Source of the DNA: Loki-b32 sp048941605
GTDB taxonomy: Archaea; Asgardarchaeota; Lokiarchaeia; Sigyniarchaeales; SOKP01
NCBI GenBank assembly: GCA_048941605.1
Contig: JBHLNL010000025.1
Span: 1 to 29,299, forward strand
Reading direction: 5' to 3'
Length of the DNA stretch: 29,299 nt
The notes under the pieces were generated by a model. That model ran no database searches, was not told the DNA's origin, and saw only the letters and a program-made list of their open reading frames with translations. Of this stretch, positions 24,562 to 29,299 are shown piece after piece. A program made the position numbers and the translations under genes. Position 1 is the first letter of the stretch. Each line of letters opens with the position of its first letter.

Positions 24562-26505
24562 ATGTCTTATTCAGAGCTAAATCAATTAACATTGGCAGAA
24601 GAACTTTTTGATGCTGGTAAGCTTGATGAGGCTTATGAGATATTAAACGATAGAGTCCATTTTGAAGAACTTAATTCTCAGCAAAAAGATTATTTTCAAC
24701 ATCTTAAAGGCTTAATTCTATTTTATCAATGGAAATCTGATGAACTTATCGAATTTGGGGAGCTAATATTTCAAGAAGGTCAAAACCTTAATGATAATCT
24801 CCAATCGCTTGATGGACTATTTTTTATAATCGCTGGATTATGTCAAGCTAACAAATTTAAAGAAGCCATTCAAAAATTTGAAACTTCTGAAGTGCTATTA
24901 GAGCTTAGTTCTAATGTATCCAAAACTAATTTTACTCAAAGAAAAGCTCGGATGAGACTTCTAAAAGGATGGATTAATCTAGAGTCAAATAATCTAGATG
25001 TGGCAGAAAAATGTTTAAATTGGGTCTTAAATTCCCAAAATGAGCTTGGTTTTACCTGGGAAATTATTTGGGCTAATTTATTGAAGGCACGACTTAAATA
25101 TCAAGGAAAATTAATGTATAATCTCTGTGAAGAATACGCCAGGAAAGCTTTTTCAATGGCAAAACAAATTAAATTTAACCACTTCTGGATTGCTCTTTGT
25201 CAATTGATTTTAGGGGCGCTATATTCAGGTTTAGGCGAGATAGATATCAGTTTGAAATATCACATGAAAAGTTTGGCGATATATAGAAAAATCCAAAACA
25301 ATTCTTTTATTGCAGCCGCACTTTTTAATATTGGTGGTAATTATTACCGACTTGGTAATATGAACCTAGCTATGAAATATACTAAAGAATGCTTATCTTA
25401 CTATGAAAAACTATCTTTATCTTTAGCTTTTCCTCTTTCTAACTTAGTTGAAGTAGCGCTTGAAATGGGCGATAATGAACTTGCTCAGCAATACTTCAAT
25501 CGCCTAAAAAATTCCTATAATCAAAATAAAGAGGGAATAACTGAACTTGCTTACCTATCCACTAAGGCATTGATGTTAAAAAAGAGTTCTCGAATTCGAG
25601 ATAAAGTAAAAGCAGAAAAAATATTTAGAAAAATCATAGACACAGATACTTTATGGAGTCAATTTGGAATAGGAGCAACAATTCATCTTTGTGACTTACT
25701 TCTATCAGAATATCGTTTTACTAATGATAACGAAGTACTTGATGAATTGAATCACTACATTGCTAGATTATTAACTATAGCAGAAAAAACACATTCATAT
25801 ATCCAGTTTTGTGAAACTTTCATATTACAAGCGAAATTAGCTTTAATACAGTTTGATATGAAAGCAGCAAGACGATTTTTAACTCAAGCTCAAAAGATTG
25901 CAGAATCACACGGACTAAAACAATTATCAATGAAAATTTCACATGAACATGATGAATTACTTAAACAGCTCGAGATGTGGGAGAAATTAAAAGAAACAAA
26001 TGCCTCATTATCTGAACGTTGGAAACTTGCGGGATTGACTGAACAAATGGAGAATATGGTAAAAAAACGAATGATTGAATCACCTAAACTCTCAAATGAG
26101 GATCCGGTCTCAATCTTTATTATAACAGAAGGAGGTTCAACCTTACTCTCTCACTCATTTATTGACCAAAAAACCTTTGAATCGCATCTTTTTGGCGGTT
26201 TTTTGACAACTATTGATTATTTCATTAAGGAGATGTTTTCTGAAGGACTAGATAGAGCAATCTTCGGTGATTATACGCTCCTATTGAAATCTATTCCCCC
26301 ATTTTTTATTTCCTATATATTTAAAGGTGATTCTTATTATGCTCATCAGAAGATAAACTATTTTATTGAAAATATCCAAAAAGAAGAAGATATTTGGCTA
26401 TATCTAATTAAATCATTTCAAGTGAATCAGTCTATAAAAATAAAAGATGTCCCTTCTTTAGAGCCTCTTATAAAACAGATTTTTATTGAGAAAATGATTC
26501 CTTAA
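24562..26505 (+). CDS. TPR protein with C-terminal Roadblock/longin-like domain, paralogue A
   Basis: 647 residues. Residues ~1-450 are a solenoid of TPR-like helix pairs (AEELFDAGKLDEAYEIL, LGALYSGLGEIDISLKY, LFNIGGNYYRLGNMNLAMKY, VEVALEMGDNELAQQYF, AARRFLTQAQKIAE). A coiled-coil-like linker follows (about 455-505: HDELLKQLEMWEKLKE). Residues ~513-640 form an alpha/beta domain, SIFIITEGGSTLLSHSF then FGGFLTTIDYFIKEMF, IFGDYTLLLKS and ISYIFKGDSYYAHQKI. That order of strands and helices is what Roadblock/longin-type domains show, and these often bind small GTPases; I rate this as probable, not proven. No signal peptide or membrane segment. It is closely similar along its full length to the next gene, so they are a tandem duplication. 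Confidence 0.8.
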   Translation: MSYSELNQLTLAEELFDAGKLDEAYEILNDRVHFEELNSQQKDYFQHLKGLILFYQWKSDELIEFGELIFQEGQNLNDNLQSLDGLFFIIAGLCQANKFKEAIQKFETSEVLLELSSNVSKTNFTQRKARMRLLKGWINLESNNLDVAEKCLNWVLNSQNELGFTWEIIWANLLKARLKYQGKLMYNLCEEYARKAFSMAKQIKFNHFWIALCQLILGALYSGLGEIDISLKYHMKSLAIYRKIQNNSFIAAALFNIGGNYYRLGNMNLAMKYTKECLSYYEKLSLSLAFPLSNLVEVALEMGDNELAQQYFNRLKNSYNQNKEGITELAYLSTKALMLKKSSRIRDKVKAEKIFRKIIDTDTLWSQFGIGATIHLCDLLLSEYRFTNDNEVLDELNHYIARLLTIAEKTHSYIQFCETFILQAKLALIQFDMKAARRFLTQAQKIAESHGLKQLSMKISHEHDELLKQLEMWEKLKETNASLSERWKLAGLTEQMENMVKKRMIESPKLSNEDPVSIFIITEGGSTLLSHSFIDQKTFESHLFGGFLTTIDYFIKEMFSEGLDRAIFGDYTLLLKSIPPFFISYIFKGDSYYAHQKINYFIENIQKEEDIWLYLIKSFQVNQSIKIKDVPSLEPLIKQIFIEKMIP

Positions 26506-26523
26506 ACATTACATTTAAAATGA

Positions 26524-26572
26524 AAATTAGCTTATTGTATTCATAAGCTTATAATCCTAATTAATTGAATAG
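26524..26572 (+). promoter_or_regulatory. TPR-gene leader, copy 2
   Basis: AATTAGCTTATTGTATTCAT then AATTAATTG up to the ATG, matching the leader of the first TPR gene with one or two small indels. It lies in a spacer of only 67 nt, so the duplicated unit included its own promoter. Confidence 0.55.
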
Positions 26573-28504
26573 ATGTCTCTTTCAGAGCTAGATAATTTAA
26601 CAAGAGCAGAACAGCTTTTTAATAAGGGCAAGCTTGATAAAGCTCTTGAGATCTTAAACGTAAGTGTCCAATTTGAAGGATTTACTTCTCAGCAAAAGGA
26701 CTATTTTCAGCTTCTTAAGGGTTTAATTCTATTTTATCAATGGAAATCTGATGAACTTATTGAGTTTGGGGAACAAATATTTCAAGAAGGTCAAATCTCT
26801 CATAATAATCTCCAATCGGTTGATGGCTTATTTTTTATTATCACTGGATTGATTGCAGCTGAAAAATTTGAGGAAGCCTCCAGAAAATTGGAAACTGCTG
26901 AAGTGTATTTAAGACTTATTTCTGATGTATCTAAAGACACTTTTATTCAAAGAAAAGCTCGGATAAAAATTTTAAAAGGATGGATAAATCTTGATTTAAA
27001 TAATCAAGATTTGGCTGAAAAATATTTAGGTTGGGTCTTAGATTTACAAAATCAACTTGGTAATACATTTGAAACTGCTTGGGTTAATTTGATGATGGCA
27101 CGACTTACATATCAAGGAAAAAGAAGGTATGATCTCGCTAGGGAATACACTAATAAATTATTGTCAATAGCTGAAAAGATTAAATTTAATCATTTTTGGA
27201 TTGCTTTCGGCCAGCTGAGTTTAGGGGTAATTCACTCATCTTTAGGCGAGATTGATATTGGCTTGAAATATTACATGAAGAGTTTAGATATATATAGAGA
27301 GATTAATAACAATTTTTTTATTGCAATGACACTTCTTAATATTGGTGGAAATTATTACCAACTTGGTAATATTGAGCTAGCTATGAAATATAATAAAGAA
27401 TGCTTATCATACCAAGAAAAGCTATCTTTAACATTAGATTTTCCTCTTTCTAATATAGTTGAAGTAGCTCTTGAAATGGGCGATAATGAACTTGCCCAGC
27501 ATTATTTCAATCAACTAAAAAATTTGTATAATCAAAAAAAGGAGGGATTATCTGAAATTGTTTACTTATCCACTAAAGCACATATATTAAAAAAGAGTTC
27601 TCGAATCCGCGATAAAGCAAAAGCTGAAAAAATCTTTAAGAAAATTATAGACATAGACACTATATGGGGTCAATTTGCGATAGGAGCAACAGTTCATCTT
27701 TGTGACTTGCTTCTTTCAGAGTATCGGTTTACTAATAATAATGAAGTACTTGATGAATTAAATCACTATATTGCGAAATTATTAGCTTTAGCTGAAAAAA
27801 CACATTCATATATTTATTTTTGCAGAACTTTTATGTTACAGGCGAAATTAGCATTAATAAATTTTGATCTGAAAGCAGCAAGACGATTATTAACTCAAGC
27901 TCAAAAGATAGCAGAATCACACGGACTAAAACGATTAGCAATGAGAGTTTCGCATGAACACGATGAATTGCTTAAGCAACTCGAAATATGGGAGAAATTA
28001 AAAAAAACTAATGCATCTTTATCTAAACGATGGAAGTTTGCGGGATTGAATGAACAAATGGAGAATATGGTAAGAAAAAAAATGATTGAATCAACTAAAA
28101 TCTCCGAAGAGAAGCCTGTTTCAATATTTATTATAACAGAAGGGGGATCAGCTTTACTCTCCCACTCATTTATTGATAAAAAAACCTTCGAATCACATCT
28201 TTTTGGTGGTTTTTTGACAACTATTGATTATTTTATTAAGGAGATGTTTTCTGAAGGATTAGACCGAGCAGTCTTCGGCGAATACACTCTCCTACTGAAA
28301 TCAGTTCCTCCTTTTTTTATTTCTTACATTTTTAAAGGTGATTCTTATTATGCTCATCAGAAGATAAATTATTTTATTGAGAATATTCGAAAAGAACATG
28401 CCATTTGGCAAAATATCCTTAAATCTTTTCAAGTAAATCAGACGATAAACTTAAAAGAAATGCCCTTGCTTGAATCCTTGATAACAGAAACATTTATAAC
28501 TTAA
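26573..28504 (+). CDS. TPR protein with C-terminal Roadblock/longin-like domain, paralogue B
   Basis: 643 residues, colinear with the preceding gene: the same TPR solenoid (AEQLFNKGKLDKALEIL, LGVIHSSLGEIDIGLKY, LLNIGGNYYQLGNIELAMKY), coiled-coil linker and C-terminal domain (SIFIITEGGSALLSHSF, FGGFLTTIDYFIKEMF, ISYIFKGDSYYAHQKI). The C-terminal domain is the most conserved part, almost unchanged for about 100 residues, while the TPR region and the last ~30 residues vary more. That pattern suggests a common partner for the terminal domain and diverging ligands for the TPRs. ATG at 26573. It is followed after 172 nt by the second small membrane protein. Confidence 0.8.
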   Translation: MSLSELDNLTRAEQLFNKGKLDKALEILNVSVQFEGFTSQQKDYFQLLKGLILFYQWKSDELIEFGEQIFQEGQISHNNLQSVDGLFFIITGLIAAEKFEEASRKLETAEVYLRLISDVSKDTFIQRKARIKILKGWINLDLNNQDLAEKYLGWVLDLQNQLGNTFETAWVNLMMARLTYQGKRRYDLAREYTNKLLSIAEKIKFNHFWIAFGQLSLGVIHSSLGEIDIGLKYYMKSLDIYREINNNFFIAMTLLNIGGNYYQLGNIELAMKYNKECLSYQEKLSLTLDFPLSNIVEVALEMGDNELAQHYFNQLKNLYNQKKEGLSEIVYLSTKAHILKKSSRIRDKAKAEKIFKKIIDIDTIWGQFAIGATVHLCDLLLSEYRFTNNNEVLDELNHYIAKLLALAEKTHSYIYFCRTFMLQAKLALINFDLKAARRLLTQAQKIAESHGLKRLAMRVSHEHDELLKQLEIWEKLKKTNASLSKRWKFAGLNEQMENMVRKKMIESTKISEEKPVSIFIITEGGSALLSHSFIDKKTFESHLFGGFLTTIDYFIKEMFSEGLDRAVFGEYTLLLKSVPPFFISYIFKGDSYYAHQKINYFIENIRKEHAIWQNILKSFQVNQTINLKEMPLLESLITETFIT

Positions 28505-28545
28505 AATTATTAGTGTCTTCTCTACTTGTTTTTATTTGGAAGAAC

Positions 28546-28597
28546 TTCCATTTTTACTAGAAACTATCATGGAACTATCAAAAGCTCAATTATAAAT
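28546..28597 (+). promoter_or_regulatory. Array promoter element, copy 2
   Basis: TTCCAT at 28546-28551, 17 nt, ATGGAA at 28569-28574 (a perfect 6-bp inverted pair), then the core ending CAATTATAAAT at 28597. It lies 79 nt before the ATG of small membrane protein B, exactly as in copy 1. Confidence 0.85.
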
Positions 28598-28622
28598 CCA
28601 ACTATCTCTCAAATTTTGATTA

Positions 28623-28639
28623 ATCATCACGATGATGAT
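28623..28639 (+). promoter_or_regulatory. Leader inverted repeat, copy 2
   Basis: ATCATCA-CGA-TGATGAT, perfect 7-bp arms, again starting 26 nt after the promoter core. Arm sequence differs from copies 1 and 3 but pairing is kept. Confidence 0.65.
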
Positions 28640-28676
28640 GAAATCATAATTTTTAAAAAAAAGGTGATCAAAAAGA

Positions 28677-29075
28677 ATGACTGAAATTAAAAAACTTACA
28701 AAAATTTCACTTATAATTATTGCCATTGTTGGTTTTTTATTTGGGACAATGCTTACATTTCTATATGATATGACTTTGAATTTTGAGGGTTGGACAAACC
28801 CCTATTACCCAAGATTTTTTGGGGGAATTGCTTATCTAGTTACCATTTTCGCAATTTTAGTGCTTCGCAAAAAGGAATGGGAAGAAATTAAATTGACATT
28901 TGCGTTTTTGTATGGTTTTTTTGTACCGACATTAATCATTGAAATTGCTGTAGACGCTATATTTGGCTCTACTTTTCAACCTTCGACTGTTCTAGCCTCA
29001 TTAACAACTACTACACCCTTAATGGCTGTACTTTTAGTGCTTGGAATTGTTACTTATATCAAACAGAGAAGCTAA
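28677..29075 (+). CDS. Small four-helix membrane protein, paralogue B
   Basis: 132 residues with four hydrophobic segments (about 10-30, 48-64, 72-97 and 108-127), start MTEIKKLTK, loop NFEGWTNPYYPRF, KKEWEEIKL, and end IKQRS. It is paralogous to the 131-residue protein at 24029-24424, with similarity best in the first 40 residues, the KEWE loop and the C terminus. GGTGATC lies about 8 nt before the ATG, a better ribosome site than in paralogue A. The family is not recognised. Its promoter element is shared with paralogue A and with a third copy downstream. Confidence 0.75.
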   Translation: MTEIKKLTKISLIIIAIVGFLFGTMLTFLYDMTLNFEGWTNPYYPRFFGGIAYLVTIFAILVLRKKEWEEIKLTFAFLYGFFVPTLIIEIAVDAIFGSTFQPSTVLASLTTTTPLMAVLLVLGIVTYIKQRS

Positions 29076-29104
29076 ACGTAATAGTCAAAAATATTCTTAA
29101 TTAA

Positions 29105-29113
29105 TTTTTTTTT
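29105..29113 (+). terminator. T9 run after small membrane protein B
   Basis: Nine T residues about 30 nt after the stop codon, with more T-rich sequence after it; a likely archaeal termination signal. Confidence 0.45.
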
Positions 29114-29186
29114 ACTATTTTGTATTTATTAAATTTACAATCTTTCTAACTGGTAATGGGACCTTTCGTATAAACCCTTTTCTTTA

Positions 29187-29238
29187 TTCCATTAAAAATC
29201 GGAAGTTCTATGGAATTATCGGAAGCTCAATTATAAAT
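29187..29238 (+). promoter_or_regulatory. Array promoter element, copy 3 (gene beyond window)
   Basis: ATTCCAT ending at 29192, 17 nt, ATGGAAT from 29210 (7-bp inverted pair), then the core ending CTCAATTATAAAT at 29238. TCGGAAG occurs twice, 20 nt apart, at 29199 and 29219. No gene follows within the window; if spacing matches copies 1 and 2, the next ATG should be near 29318. Confidence 0.82.
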
Positions 29239-29263
29239 AAATGATTATCGCAAGATTTTATCG

Positions 29264-29280
29264 ATCACCCTATTGGTGAT
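29264..29280 (+). promoter_or_regulatory. Leader inverted repeat, copy 3
   Basis: ATCACC-CTATT-GGTGAT, perfect 6-bp arms, starting 26 nt after the promoter core as in the other copies. The arms are different in sequence from both other copies. Confidence 0.65.
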
Positions 29281-29299
29281 GAAATGAAAATTAAAATTT

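Noticed and set aside
23880..29299. Insertion sequence or integron as cause of the repeated elements
   Set aside because: No transposase or integrase, no target duplications or terminal inverted repeats; simple tandem duplication of genes with their promoters explains it.

Overview
The window looks like a piece of an Asgard archaeal genome, most probably Lokiarchaeia-like. The evidence is indirect but consistent. There is an archaeal-type leucyl-tRNA synthetase, a Roadblock-plus-Rab-like GTPase fusion, large TPR proteins ending in a Roadblock/longin-like domain, and several multi-PAS histidine kinases. DNA is very AT-rich, TTG starts are frequent, and ribosome binding sites are weak or absent, as expected if many mRNAs are leaderless. 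I could not place the species, and no rRNA or tRNA is present to help.

Layout, left to right. Positions 1-1023 hold the N-terminal part of a catalase-peroxidase gene (katG, minus strand, cut by the window edge, far richer in GC than its neighbours) divergent from a Fur/PerR-family regulator. A 6-1-6 palindrome sits between them, so this reads as an oxidative-stress pair. Positions 1100-4346 hold a membrane protein with an HExxH motif, a DUF169-like protein, a repeat-flanked assembly gap (10 Ns), a cold-shock domain protein and a small membrane protein. Positions 4398-11260 hold two related five- and six-PAS histidine kinases on either side of an M23-like (LytM-fold) protein. Positions 11794-19746 hold leuS with a structured leader, the Roadblock-GTPase fusion, a radical SAM protein, and two thiolase-superfamily genes. 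The second thiolase lacks the nucleophilic cysteine. Positions 19799-21649 hold a third PAS histidine kinase. No response regulator is encoded anywhere in the window.

The right end (21904-29299) is the most unusual part. A minus-strand protein with two winged-helix-like repeats plus TPRs is divergent from an array of paralogues: a four-helix small membrane protein, a TPR/longin-like protein, a second TPR/longin-like protein, and a second small membrane protein. Each small membrane gene is preceded by the same promoter element: a TTCCAT-N17-ATGGAA pair, a constant distance, the TATA-like ATTATAAAT, then an inverted repeat beginning exactly 26 nt later. The inverted-repeat arms differ in sequence between copies but keep their pairing. 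A third copy of the element ends the window with no gene yet visible, which predicts a further paralogue starting about 19 nt past the edge. The two TPR genes share a different leader.

Taken together, the window carries signal-sensing kinases, a small GTPase module and an expanding TPR/membrane-protein family under a common promoter, in addition to ordinary housekeeping and acyl-CoA genes. Functional links between these groups are inference.
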